Source: Pseudomonadota bacterium (GTDB taxonomy: Bacteria; Pseudomonadota; Gammaproteobacteria; Pseudomonadales; Azotimanducaceae). From it: a stretch of 20,996 nt of DNA. Shown piece after piece: positions 7,326 through 14,599 of the stretch. The stretch lies in contig JAQBYL010000015.1 of the NCBI GenBank assembly GCA_027622495.1, forward strand, positions 1-20,996. The letters are read 5' to 3'. The notes beneath the pieces were generated by a model, which ran no database searches, was not told where the DNA came from, and was given only the letters and a program-made list of their open reading frames with translations. Position numbers and translations under genes: made by a program. Every line of letters starts with the position of its first letter. The first letter of the stretch is position 1.

Positions 7326-7602
7326 ACGCAAGCTGAGCAAAGAAGGCACGGAATTACTCAAAGCTGTTGAGCAAATGAAAGAAGGCAAGAAGGGTCGAAC
7401 CTACACGAAGGAACAACTCCTGGCGGTCTCGGCACGGAAGTCCGTCAATCTCAGTCAACGGGAATTCGCCAAACTGCTCAACGTTTCCATCGATACAGTT
7501 CAGGACTGGGAACAGGGAAGGCGTTCCCCTCGAGGCGCTGCAAAGACACTCCTCAAAATTGCTCAAAGCCACCCGGAGGTTCTGGAGCAGCTTGCGTCTT
7601 AG
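7315..7602 (+). CDS. XRE-family antitoxin (HigA/NadS-like), now without a working toxin
   Basis: This is a roughly 95-residue helix-turn-helix protein: SVNLSQREFAKLLNVSIDTV followed by QDWEQGRRSPRGAA is the XRE fold of HigA/NadS antitoxins, with a helical N-terminal arm. In intact loci it binds the HigB/RelE toxin and represses the operon through the operator. The start is either TTG 7309 or, more plausibly, GTG 7315, which overlaps the toxin relic's stop at 7323-7325. The toxin upstream has lost its core, so this is an orphan. It may persist as a repressor or by cross-neutralising another toxin. The gene itself appears undamaged. Confidence 0.85.
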   Translation: MRSKRKLSKEGTELLKAVEQMKEGKKGRTYTKEQLLAVSARKSVNLSQREFAKLLNVSIDTVQDWEQGRRSPRGAAKTLLKIAQSHPEVLEQLAS

Positions 7603-7606
7603 ACGG

Positions 7607-7627
7607 CCGGCCTTTGGCAGCGGCCGG
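7607..7627. terminator. Possible hairpin between convergent genes
   Basis: CCGGCC (7607-7612) and GGCCGG (7622-7627) form a GC-only stem with a 9-base loop. It lies in the 42 bases between the antitoxin stop and the end of the convergent 402-codon gene. No clear T-run follows on either strand, so termination is only suggested by position. Confidence 0.3.
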
Positions 7628-7644
7628 TTCAAAAATCACCCTCG

Positions 7645-8853
7645 TCACACCCCGATCGTTTCAAAAAAGTGCTGAAACAACGCAGGGTCGTGCTCCTTGA
7701 GCTGAGCCCGAAGCGCCATCTCGTCCGCAGTCGATGCCCCCTCCGTTTCAACGCGATGGCGCTGCAGCGCATACAGAGTGCCATAGCTGGCAGGACAACC
7801 ATCATCGCCAATCACAGGCGCAGGCAGTGTGTTCGTAAGGCCGGGCCGCTTCAGCAGCAGCCAGGCAGGAAACGCCTGTACCGCAAGGTCTGGATCGAGA
7901 TCCTGAAACGCGCTCCACTGCTGGCGCAGGTCTGGATTGCCGCACGCGTCGAGCGCGGCGGCCCGCTGCGGGAACTGCCAGCACAGCATGAACCAGCTTG
8001 GCAGTGCGCTCGCAAAGTCGTGTTGCCGGTCGCAGGCATCGGCATGGCGCAGCAGCAGGTCGGCGTCGCGCTGCCAGTGGGTTTCGTGTTCCACCGCCTG
8101 GCGGACCGCGGGCCAGTCGAGCGCCTGGGCTGCGCTGTAGCTGAGGTGCAGCTCGGGTTCGTCAGCGTCGAACGGTCGATCCTGCAAGGCTTGCGACAGG
8201 CGTCGCCACAGGGGGATCAACAGGTGGCGGCTCGCCGTGCCGAGCACGCTGTCGGCGAGTGGGGTCAGGGTCTGCTGCAGGCGGTGCAGCTCGGCGCGGA
8301 TGTCGTCGACCGGGGCATTCTGTGCTTCGGCCGCCTCGGTGAGGTATTCAAGTGCGCCCAGCCGTGCGTGGTCGGGCGCAATGTCGGTGAGTCGTTCCAG
8401 CAGGCGACGCGCCTCAGCCGGATGGCGGTCGATCAGCGCCAGGGTGATCCCGTTTACCAGGCTGGTGACCGGACTGTCAGTGAACAGGTCGAGCTGCGGC
8501 TGGTCCTGCGGTTTGCGGTAACGCCTGTGAAAACAGTCGTTCAGCGCGCGGTTGGCGCTGAACTGCAGTGCCTGTGACCGGCCGTTCTGCGGCGTGCTGC
8601 GCCATGGCTCATAGCGCAGGGTATCGGCCTGCCAGCCGCGCTGCTTAAGGTAGCGTTCTGCCTCTGCCAGCAGCTGCCCGATAAGCTCGGGGTCGCCGAA
8701 CAGCACCTCGTCCAGTAACCGCTGCTCGCCATTGCGCCAGGCCTCGTAGTCGGCGTAGCTCAGACGCCCCTCCTGCAGCAGCAGGTCCAGCGGCAGGTAT
8801 TCGCCCTGTTCGAGCAACAGTTGATCGACCTGTGCGTGGGCGGATCGGTTCAC
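7645..8853 (-). CDS. Uncharacterised 402-residue protein coupled to the SNF2 helicase
   Basis: I do not recognise this family. The protein is acidic, leucine- and alanine-rich and apparently all-helical. Its second half has segments spaced like helical repeats of TPR type (RDADLLLRHADACDRQHDFASAL, then SWFMLCWQFPQRAAALDACG). No catalytic motif, signal peptide or membrane segment is visible. The GTG start at 8853 overlaps the helicase TGA (GTGA at 8850-8853), so it is translationally coupled and presumably made in proportion to the helicase, either as a partner or an adaptor. The gene ends 42 bases from the convergent antitoxin. A diverged 19-codon copy of its C-terminus survives at 2295-2351, so this gene type has existed twice here. 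Confidence 0.8.
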   Translation of the reverse strand: MNRSAHAQVDQLLLEQGEYLPLDLLLQEGRLSYADYEAWRNGEQRLLDEVLFGDPELIGQLLAEAERYLKQRGWQADTLRYEPWRSTPQNGRSQALQFSANRALNDCFHRRYRKPQDQPQLDLFTDSPVTSLVNGITLALIDRHPAEARRLLERLTDIAPDHARLGALEYLTEAAEAQNAPVDDIRAELHRLQQTLTPLADSVLGTASRHLLIPLWRRLSQALQDRPFDADEPELHLSYSAAQALDWPAVRQAVEHETHWQRDADLLLRHADACDRQHDFASALPSWFMLCWQFPQRAAALDACGNPDLRQQWSAFQDLDPDLAVQAFPAWLLLKRPGLTNTLPAPVIGDDGCPASYGTLYALQRHRVETEGASTADEMALRAQLKEHDPALFQHFFETIGV

Positions 8854-11800
8854 GGCTTGAGGACTTTTGAAGCGTTTCGGTGATGGGTTAGAGACACATT
8901 CGACTCCGACACCGGACCTTCCAATGGTCCGAACAGCTCCTCCAGATCCTCACTGCCCCACTGCGGGGTCTGCTGGCCGCCGCGCTGGTACAGGCCGTCG
9001 GCCAGGGCCAGCTTGCGCTGCTGCATGGCCTGCATTTTTTCCTCGACGGTGCCGCTGCAGATCAGCTTGTAAACGAACACCGCCTGGCGCTGCCCGATGC
9101 GGTGGGCACGGTCGGTGGCCTGGCGCTCGACCGCCGGGTTCCACCACGGGTCGTAGTGGATGACGGTGTCGGCCGCGGTGAGGTTGAGGCCTACACCGCC
9201 GGCCTTGAGGCTGATCAGAAACAGCGGCGCGGCCCCAGCTTGAAAGCGCTGCACCGGGGTCTGCCGGTCGCGCGTGCGGCCGGTGAGCTTGAGGTAGTCG
9301 ATACCGACCTCATTCACCGACTCTTCGATCAGGCTGAGCATGCTGGTGAACTGCGAAAACAGCAGAATGCGTCGACCCTCAGCGACCATCTCGGGCAGCA
9401 GCTGCATCAGCATCTCCAGTTTCGCCGATGCGCCAACCGCACGCGCTTGCTCGCTGTCGACCAGGCGTGGATCGCAGCATACCTGGCGCAGCTTGAGCAG
9501 CGCATCCAGCACCACGATCTGGCTGCGCGCCAATCCCTGGCGCTCGATCTCGCTGCGTACCCGACCGTGCACGGCCAGGCGCACCGTCTCGTAGAGTTCG
9601 CGCTGCCTGCCGTCGAGCGCGATGCGCTGCACGATCTCGGTCTTGTCAGGCAGTTCGGCCGCTACCTGCTGTTTGGTTCGCCGCAGCAGAAAGGGGCGGA
9701 TGCGACGCCGCAGGCGTTGGGCTACTGCATCGTTGTGGTGTTTCTCGATCGGCGTGCGGAACAGGCGCGCAAAGCGCTTGCTGTCGCCGAGCAAGCCGGG
9801 CAATACGGCGTCGAACAACGACCACAGCTCACCAAGGTGGTTCTCCATCGGTGTGCCGGTGAGGCACAGGCGGTGCCGGGCATCGAGTGCGCGCACCACG
9901 CGGCTGGCTTGCGCTTTGGGATTCTTGATCACCTGTGCCTCGTCCAGAATCAACAGGTGATACGCCTGCCCCAGCAGCGCCTGCCGGTCGCGCGCCAGCA
10001 GCGGGTAGGTGGTGATTACCAGGTCGTGCGCCGCGATGGCCGCAAACTGTTCGCTGCGCCGTGGCCCCTGCAACGCCAGCACCTTGAGTTGCGGCGCAAA
10101 GCGCTGCGCTTCGTGGCGCCAGTTGAACACGAGGCTGGTCGGCGCGACCACCAGGCTGGGGCGGTCGGCGCGGCCGGATGCCCGCTCAACCAGCAGATGC
10201 GCCAGTGCCTGCAGTGTCTTGCCCAGGCCCATGTCGTCGGCGAGGATGCCACCAAAGCGGAACTCGCGTAAGAATTGCAGCCAGTTGAGCCCTTCGCGCT
10301 GGTAGGGGCGCAGCTCGGCCAGAAGGCCAGCCGGTGGCGTCACCGCAGCAATACCGTCGAGGTCGCGCAGGCGCTCGATCAACTGCCGCGCCTCGGTATC
10401 GCCGAGCCACTGCAACTCCCGCCCCTGTGCGCGCCAGTCGGCGGTATCAAGGGCGGTCAGACGTGCCAGCTGCACCCGGCTCAACTGCATACGATCCGCA
10501 TCGTCCGGTGGGGCCGGCCCGTAGATTTCGAGCAGGATCTGCAACAGCGGCACCAGGCGTTTGGCCGGCAGGCGCAACAGCCGGGTTTCGTGCTGATCGT
10601 CGGTGAGCGGCACGACCAGGTTCTGAAGCGGGATGTGCCCTTGCTCCAGCAGGCCGCGCGGCATCTCGCGCAGCGCCTGCAGCAGGATCGGCAACAGGTC
10701 GACGCGCTGGCCTTCCACCTCGATGCCCAGCCCGATGTTGAACCAGTCGTCGGCGGACAGGCGTTTGATGTCGCCCGTCCACTGCGTCGGCTTGCACAGC
10801 CGGTAGCGGAAGTCCTGATAGCTGATGCGCCAACCCTGCTCGCGCAGTGCGGGCAGATGATCGGCCTGAATATCCAGCCAGACTCCTGCGGCGTTGAATC
10901 CAACCTCGCTCGCGGGCACGAAACGCGCTGTTTCATCGGCCGGATCGCCGATGGCAGGCGCCAGACCGAAGCTGCACAGCTGTTGAACCGCCGTCTGTTC
11001 GACTTGGCGGTTGCGTGCCACGCGCAGCACGCGTCCGTCGAGCAGGCGCGTATCACGGCCGCCGTAGTCGAACTCGACGCCGCCGTAGTCGAAGCACAGT
11101 CGGGCAAAATCGTGGGAGGCGTTAGAATCGTTGCTGGCGTGCCCCTGGGTCGTGAGGCACAGGCAGGGGACGGGGTGCCTATAAGGCAGCGTCTTAATCT
11201 TGAACGACCGTGGCAGCGGAACCGTCATCCGGGGATAGGCCCTGACGAGCGCATCGCTAACCTCCTTGACCTGTGCAGGCGTTACCGGGGGCAACGCCAG
11301 GAGCTCTCGGATCACTCCGCTCGGCAACCCGCCTTCGACCGGCCCACATTCCCCGGTTGTGCTGTCGAGATACCAGGTGTTCGCCAGCAGCAGCCGTTCG
11401 CATTCGGGGTCGGTAGATATGTTGAGCCGCTGCACGGCGGCCTCGTCGCACAGCCATTCGAGTCGGATCGGACGCGCCGCGCTCAGCCGCAGCGGCGTCA
11501 ATCGAGAATCGAAGCCGGAAAGGTGACAGCGCCCGGTGGTGAGCAGCGACTCAAGCAGCCAATCGGATCCGGGACCATTCAGGAGCAGGGCGCCAGAGTA
11601 GTTGCGCGGCACACGGTCCAGGGCGCTCAGCAGCTCCAGGTCCACCGGCTGCAGAAATCGGGCCGGCATCCCGCGCGGTGCCTTGCCGGGCTCGAAGCGC
11701 TGGCCAAGCGTGTGACCGTCCTGGTGGCGGGGGCGGGCGACGTTGGGCTCGACCGCAATGCCAGCGTCTTCGTCGAAGCGCAGGACGTACAGCAATACTT

Positions 11801-12182
11801 GCGATGGTGGGCTTGCGTTTGGCGTCGCCTGGTCTGGCGTGTTGCCGTGGGTGTGAACCTGCACCCGTCCTGAGCCACTGGGCGTTTCGGGCAGCGCTTG
11901 CCGGTCCTTAAGCGCCTGCAACAGGACCGCAACTACGTGCTCACAGTTGTTTCTTTTCGTGCAGGTGCATTCGCCTTGGAGTGTGAGCGCGTCGCCCTCC
12001 TTGAGCACGCGCACATACACACGCAAGGGGCGGCCGCCCGCCTGCGCAACGACGGCACTGACGATCTCGCCGCCGCGCTGTACGTTCGGCGCTGTCACCG
12101 CGCCGTCGGTGAACCACTGCCAGCCGGATTCAAAGGTTTGTGGCGCGATCTGGGTCGCGATATCGGTCAGGGTGAAAAGCAT
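8850..12182 (-). CDS. SWIM zinc-finger SNF2-family helicase
   Basis: A 1110-residue ATPase. The N-terminus carries a SWIM zinc finger, CxC-x5-CxH at C72, C74, C80 and H82. A long poorly conserved middle follows. The C-terminal half is a complete SNF2 motor: LRPYQREGLNWL, motif I DDMGLGKT with K655, motif Ia VVAPTSLVFNW, motif II DEAQ at 747-750, motif III LTGTPMEN, motif IV LLFSQFTSML, motif V GGVGLNLTAADTVIHYDPWWNP, and motif VI QATDRAHRIGQ. Such proteins translocate on double-stranded DNA and remodel protein-DNA complexes; the bacterial SWIM type is widespread but its role is largely unknown. The ATG at 12182 has only a weak ribosome-binding site. The next gene overlaps by four bases. All motor motifs are present. 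Very long open frames on the opposite strand are GC-rich shadows. Confidence 0.92.
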   Translation of the reverse strand: MLFTLTDIATQIAPQTFESGWQWFTDGAVTAPNVQRGGEIVSAVVAQAGGRPLRVYVRVLKEGDALTLQGECTCTKRNNCEHVVAVLLQALKDRQALPETPSGSGRVQVHTHGNTPDQATPNASPPSQVLLYVLRFDEDAGIAVEPNVARPRHQDGHTLGQRFEPGKAPRGMPARFLQPVDLELLSALDRVPRNYSGALLLNGPGSDWLLESLLTTGRCHLSGFDSRLTPLRLSAARPIRLEWLCDEAAVQRLNISTDPECERLLLANTWYLDSTTGECGPVEGGLPSGVIRELLALPPVTPAQVKEVSDALVRAYPRMTVPLPRSFKIKTLPYRHPVPCLCLTTQGHASNDSNASHDFARLCFDYGGVEFDYGGRDTRLLDGRVLRVARNRQVEQTAVQQLCSFGLAPAIGDPADETARFVPASEVGFNAAGVWLDIQADHLPALREQGWRISYQDFRYRLCKPTQWTGDIKRLSADDWFNIGLGIEVEGQRVDLLPILLQALREMPRGLLEQGHIPLQNLVVPLTDDQHETRLLRLPAKRLVPLLQILLEIYGPAPPDDADRMQLSRVQLARLTALDTADWRAQGRELQWLGDTEARQLIERLRDLDGIAAVTPPAGLLAELRPYQREGLNWLQFLREFRFGGILADDMGLGKTLQALAHLLVERASGRADRPSLVVAPTSLVFNWRHEAQRFAPQLKVLALQGPRRSEQFAAIAAHDLVITTYPLLARDRQALLGQAYHLLILDEAQVIKNPKAQASRVVRALDARHRLCLTGTPMENHLGELWSLFDAVLPGLLGDSKRFARLFRTPIEKHHNDAVAQRLRRRIRPFLLRRTKQQVAAELPDKTEIVQRIALDGRQRELYETVRLAVHGRVRSEIERQGLARSQIVVLDALLKLRQVCCDPRLVDSEQARAVGASAKLEMLMQLLPEMVAEGRRILLFSQFTSMLSLIEESVNEVGIDYLKLTGRTRDRQTPVQRFQAGAAPLFLISLKAGGVGLNLTAADTVIHYDPWWNPAVERQATDRAHRIGQRQAVFVYKLICSGTVEEKMQAMQQRKLALADGLYQRGGQQTPQWGSEDLEELFGPLEGPVSESNVSLTHHRNASKVLKP

Positions 12183-12344
12183 GTGCGCATCATAAATCGA
12201 CGCGAGTCAGATGTGTCGCATAACTCTACGACTGCAACCTTAGGATCAACCGATTTCACTCTAACTCATTCGGATGATGCACAACGGCAGGATCGGAAGA
12301 CTCCTGATTTCTATACAGCTCGGCTGGCCCTTCTTGCCAATTTT

Positions 12345-12479
12345 TGCCAAGCGACCTGCTCTCCCGCTATCAGCACAATGAACATCTCCCTCGAGTATCC
12401 CGACCACATTGATGTCTGGCGTGTGCTGCATGGGCAGCGCGATATCCCGATTTGGCTGCAACAGCCCGACGCCGGATAG
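12345..12479 (+). pseudogene. C-terminal relic of a ParE-family toxin
   Basis: The frame ending at TAG 12477-12479 closes with EYPDHIDVWRVLHGQRDIP, then WLQ. The block VWRVLHGQRDIP is the typical last strand of ParE/RelE toxins (the RVLHxxxD motif). The preceding residues (TARLALLANFCQ) might be a helix from the middle of the same fold, but the strands in between are missing. No start with a ribosome-binding site exists. I see no antitoxin in the 160 bases upstream. The rest of 12183-12530 holds nothing recognisable. Confidence 0.5.
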
Positions 12480-12535
12480 CAAAGTGCAGGCCGAGTCGAC
12501 GTCCGGTAGCGAACCAGCTAGTAAGAAGGGAGACC

Positions 12536-12552
12536 CCCCGGCTCTGCCGGGG
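12536..12552 (+). repeat. Left-end hairpin of the insertion sequence
   Basis: A 7-bp stem CCCCGGC/GCCGGGG with loop TCT nearly repeats the right-end hairpin. In this family such subterminal hairpins are recognised by the transposase. A second small stem (GGAGT/ACTCC, about 12578-12597) lies before the transposase ribosome-binding site. Confidence 0.7.
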
Positions 12553-12636
12553 AGGCAGTAGAAGTTTGACAATTCCGGGAGTCTCATGAAGAACTCCGAC
12601 GCGTGAGCCGCCAAGCAACACGCAGAGGAATTAGTC

Positions 12637-13065
12637 ATGAGACAAGAAAGAAGTCTAAGCCACAGTCGGTGGGAGTGTAAGTATCACGTTGTGTTTATCC
12701 CGAAGTACCGAAAAAAGGCGATATTTGGGCAGCTACGAAAAGAGCTCGGTGATGTTTTGAAGCAGCTTGCGCAACAGAAGGAAAGCTCGATCGAGGAAGG
12801 GCATCTAATGCCGGATCACGTTCACATGATGATCTCCATACCGCCGAAGTACGCGGTATCGCAGGTGGTGGGGTACATCAAAGGGAAAAGTGCGATTCAC
12901 ATCGCACGTCGTTACGCCGAGCGGAAGCGAAACTTTGTGGGTCAGCATTTCTGGGCGCGTGGTTATTTCGTCTCAACGGTTGGTCGGGACGAAGAAGTGA
13001 TTCGAAACTACATAAGGCATCAGGAAGCAGAAGATCGGCGAATCGATCAACTAAATCTGATATAG
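12637..13065 (+). CDS. tnpA: IS200/IS605-family Y1 tyrosine transposase
   Basis: This 142-residue HUH-type transposase cuts and rejoins single-stranded DNA. The metal-binding HxH is H61-V-H63 in MPDHVHMMIS; the likely catalytic tyrosine is Y125 in NYIRHQE, with Q129 as the usual third metal ligand. The N-terminal KYHVVFIPKYRKK block and the GHFWARGYFVSTVG-like segment are typical of IS200 transposases, and the length equals that of the family. The ATG at 12637 has AGAGGAA six bases upstream. The stop is followed five bases later by the first of the right-end stem-loops. The gene is intact and probably functional. Confidence 0.95.
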   Translation: MRQERSLSHSRWECKYHVVFIPKYRKKAIFGQLRKELGDVLKQLAQQKESSIEEGHLMPDHVHMMISIPPKYAVSQVVGYIKGKSAIHIARRYAERKRNFVGQHFWARGYFVSTVGRDEEVIRNYIRHQEAEDRRIDQLNLI

Positions 13066-13069
13066 AAAG

Positions 13070-13163
13070 GCCCCCTTTAGGGGGCGCAAGTAATCGCGAA
13101 GCGATTACGTTACGCCGCTTTGAGCGGCTCACATTCTTCGGAAGCCCCCGGCTTTGCCGGGGG
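13070..13163 (+). repeat. Four consecutive stem-loops in the insertion-sequence right end
   Basis: In 94 bases after the transposase stop lie GCCCCC-TTTA-GGGGGC (13070-13085), GTAATCGC-GAA-GCGATTAC (13090-13108), GCCGC-TTTGA-GCGGC (13114-13128) and CCCCCGGC-TTT-GCCGGGGG (13145-13163). The last is the expected transposase recognition hairpin; the first may act as a terminator although no T-run follows. The others are unexplained. Stems are perfect by direct reading. Confidence 0.85.
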
Positions 13164-13173
13164 AGCCGTCACT

Positions 13174-13440
13174 GCCTGATATCCACAGCGCGAATACCAG
13201 ACTTTCACCGATTCGAATACCCGGACTGACTTTAAAAACGTCTGATCGCGCTCCTCGTCAGTTCGATAGATCTCTTCCCAGGGTGGAAACAGGAAAACTG
13301 TTGTGTTGTATGGGATGGTGCAGCCTCATAGTTGGCTACATCGGCCGTGAAGATCGCCTATCCAGAACAGTCGTTTTGCCAGCTCCAGGACCACCCGAGA
13401 AAACGAACTTTCGATTTGCCGGTGTTTCCACCAGGCTCAC
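13174..13440 (-). pseudogene. AAA_28-type ATPase relic: internal deletion, frameshift and lost 3' end
   Basis: From GTG 13440 the frame reads KFVFSGGPGAGKTTVLD, a clear Walker A start, then breaks near 13355. Another frame resumes with AIFTADVANYEA. A third then gives TTVFLFPPWEEIYRTDEERD and SVRVFESVKVWYSRCGYQ, the usual C-terminal half of AAA_28 ATPases, ending at the insertion sequence. Roughly 70-100 codons between the Walker A helix and this part are missing, a base is lost near 13320, and the last 15-20 codons lie beyond the insertion sequence or are gone. The start overlaps the kinase-like gene's TGA (GTGA at 13437-13440), so it was the translationally coupled third gene of that operon. 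Confidence 0.75.
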
Positions 13441-14531
13441 CGGCGCCCTGCAGAAACCTTCCGGCTGACCAGCTGCTTGAGTCTCTTGTGGTCGAGTCTG
13501 GTGGTCTTTCTGATAATCAGCTTCCGATAAAACTCGGCCATCAGCAGACTCACGTCCCGATGCTCGAGCATCTGCTTCACATAGGCTGCCGGCAGATCCA
13601 GTGGTCCGGCCAGGTATTCCAGATTCTTCAAAAGCAGCATCTCGAGCTTCAACTTGTTGTCGGGCTCGTTGGCGGCCGTTGCAGCGATGACCAGTGACTG
13701 CTGTTTCTTGGAACTGGCGTGGTATCGGTCTGCCAGATACTCAACTGAGCGGGAGACGAATGTTCCCCAATCACAATCTGCATTGAGTTCGAGAAACTTC
13801 CGTTCCGGTATGGTCAGCTCGAAGGCTTCATCCATGGCAAGACCAAAGTCAGTGAGGTAGCAACGCTCGCCATCGGTTAGCACGTTGTAATGATGACAAT
13901 CGAAATGCACTACTCCATTGGATTGTAGAAAATCGGTGATCACCTTGAGCTGACTGAAGACAGACGATGCCTGATCCAGATTGTCTGCAAACCAGCTGCG
14001 CAACGTGAATGGTATGTACTCCTGCAGCAGGATCACTTCGTGAGTAGCATTGGCTCGATCCCTGGTGAACTGACCGACACTGGGGTTGTTGTTCCAGTAT
14101 TCCACGTAACCAGTGAGGTTGCGTTCCGAGACCTGCGCAGTACGTCCTCTCAGCTTCAGGATCCGGTGGTGGTAGAGCATCGGGAAGTTCGGACAGGTCC
14201 CGTCAAGAACCCAGTTACTCGCTTTGGTGGCCGCAGCCACTTCCCGCCACGCACCAAAACCCAGCGAGCCAATTCCATAGCTGAAGAAGTGTGGCAGGCG
14301 ATGGTGGTTGTGGGTGGAGTAGGTCTTTTTCAGTTCCTGGGTGGTCAGTGGCAGACGCTTGATGAACATCTTGTGACCACCAAGGGTCACAACACCGCTG
14401 CTGTCTTTACCACGCTGAGGCCGTTTCACCCCCCGCACCAAGCGTCTAAGATCTTCTTCGTTCAGTAGTGTCAGCCGGGTATTCAACGCGGCGTACCGAT
14501 GTCTTCGCTCTTCCAGGCTCACCCGCGTCAC
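13437..14531 (-). CDS. Atypical protein-kinase-like protein
   Basis: A 364-residue protein with the catalytic core of a protein-kinase fold: K58 in MFIKRLP as the possible ATP-binding lysine, the catalytic loop VVHFDCHHYNVL (H209, D211, N216), and the magnesium-binding DFG at 228-230 in CYLTDFGLAMD. HFD replaces the usual HRD and the glycine loop is not obvious, so it is a divergent serine/threonine or small-molecule kinase. The substrate is unknown. No membrane segment is seen. The start is taken as GTG 14531 after GGTGA, and an upstream start is possible. It lies 68 bases after the aspartoacylase-like gene and overlaps the AAA-ATPase relic by four bases, so the three form one operon. The gene itself seems intact. 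Confidence 0.78.
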   Translation of the reverse strand: MTRVSLEERRHRYAALNTRLTLLNEEDLRRLVRGVKRPQRGKDSSGVVTLGGHKMFIKRLPLTTQELKKTYSTHNHHRLPHFFSYGIGSLGFGAWREVAAATKASNWVLDGTCPNFPMLYHHRILKLRGRTAQVSERNLTGYVEYWNNNPSVGQFTRDRANATHEVILLQEYIPFTLRSWFADNLDQASSVFSQLKVITDFLQSNGVVHFDCHHYNVLTDGERCYLTDFGLAMDEAFELTIPERKFLELNADCDWGTFVSRSVEYLADRYHASSKKQQSLVIAATAANEPDNKLKLEMLLLKNLEYLAGPLDLPAAYVKQMLEHRDVSLLMAEFYRKLIIRKTTRLDHKRLKQLVSRKVSAGRR

Positions 14532-14599
14532 TCACCATGCGCTGAAGTTCACTGGTAAATGTGCCTGTTTGAAGGCCCGATGCCAACTGTAGCCGGACG

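Larger units (their letters stand above)
12531..13173 (+). mobile_element. IS200/IS605-family insertion sequence (IS200 type, transposase only)
   Basis: This is a single-gene element with a Y1 transposase between hairpin-bearing ends and no tnpB. The left end has the stem CCCCGGC-TCT-GCCGGGG (12536-12552); the right end has a near copy, CCCCCGGC-TTT-GCCGGGGG (13145-13163). The right limit is set by the end of identity with bases 1-67. The left limit is not defined by a second copy and could lie some 10-20 bases further left. There are no terminal inverted repeats or target duplication, as expected for single-strand transposition. On its right flank it ends the AAA-type ATPase relic. Confidence 0.82.

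Noticed and set aside
7669..8577. 302-codon plus-strand open frame opposite the 402-residue gene
   Set aside because: The minus-strand gene is coupled to the helicase by a GTGA overlap and has a relic copy elsewhere in the same frame; the plus-strand frame has no such support.
9102..11873. Two very long plus-strand open frames (389 and 532 codons) opposite the SNF2 helicase
   Set aside because: They are frame shadows caused by high GC content and codon bias of the helicase gene. They lack domains, start signals and protein-like composition, while the minus-strand frame has all SNF2 motifs.
12261..12638. 125-codon minus-strand open frame across the insertion-sequence left end
   Set aside because: It spans the junction between the element and its flank, so it cannot be an ancestral gene, and no domain is seen.
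13154..13468. 104-codon plus-strand open frame to the right of the insertion sequence
   Set aside because: It begins in the element's hairpin and runs opposite the AAA-type ATPase relic, whose Walker A and PPWEEIY blocks fix the coding strand as minus.
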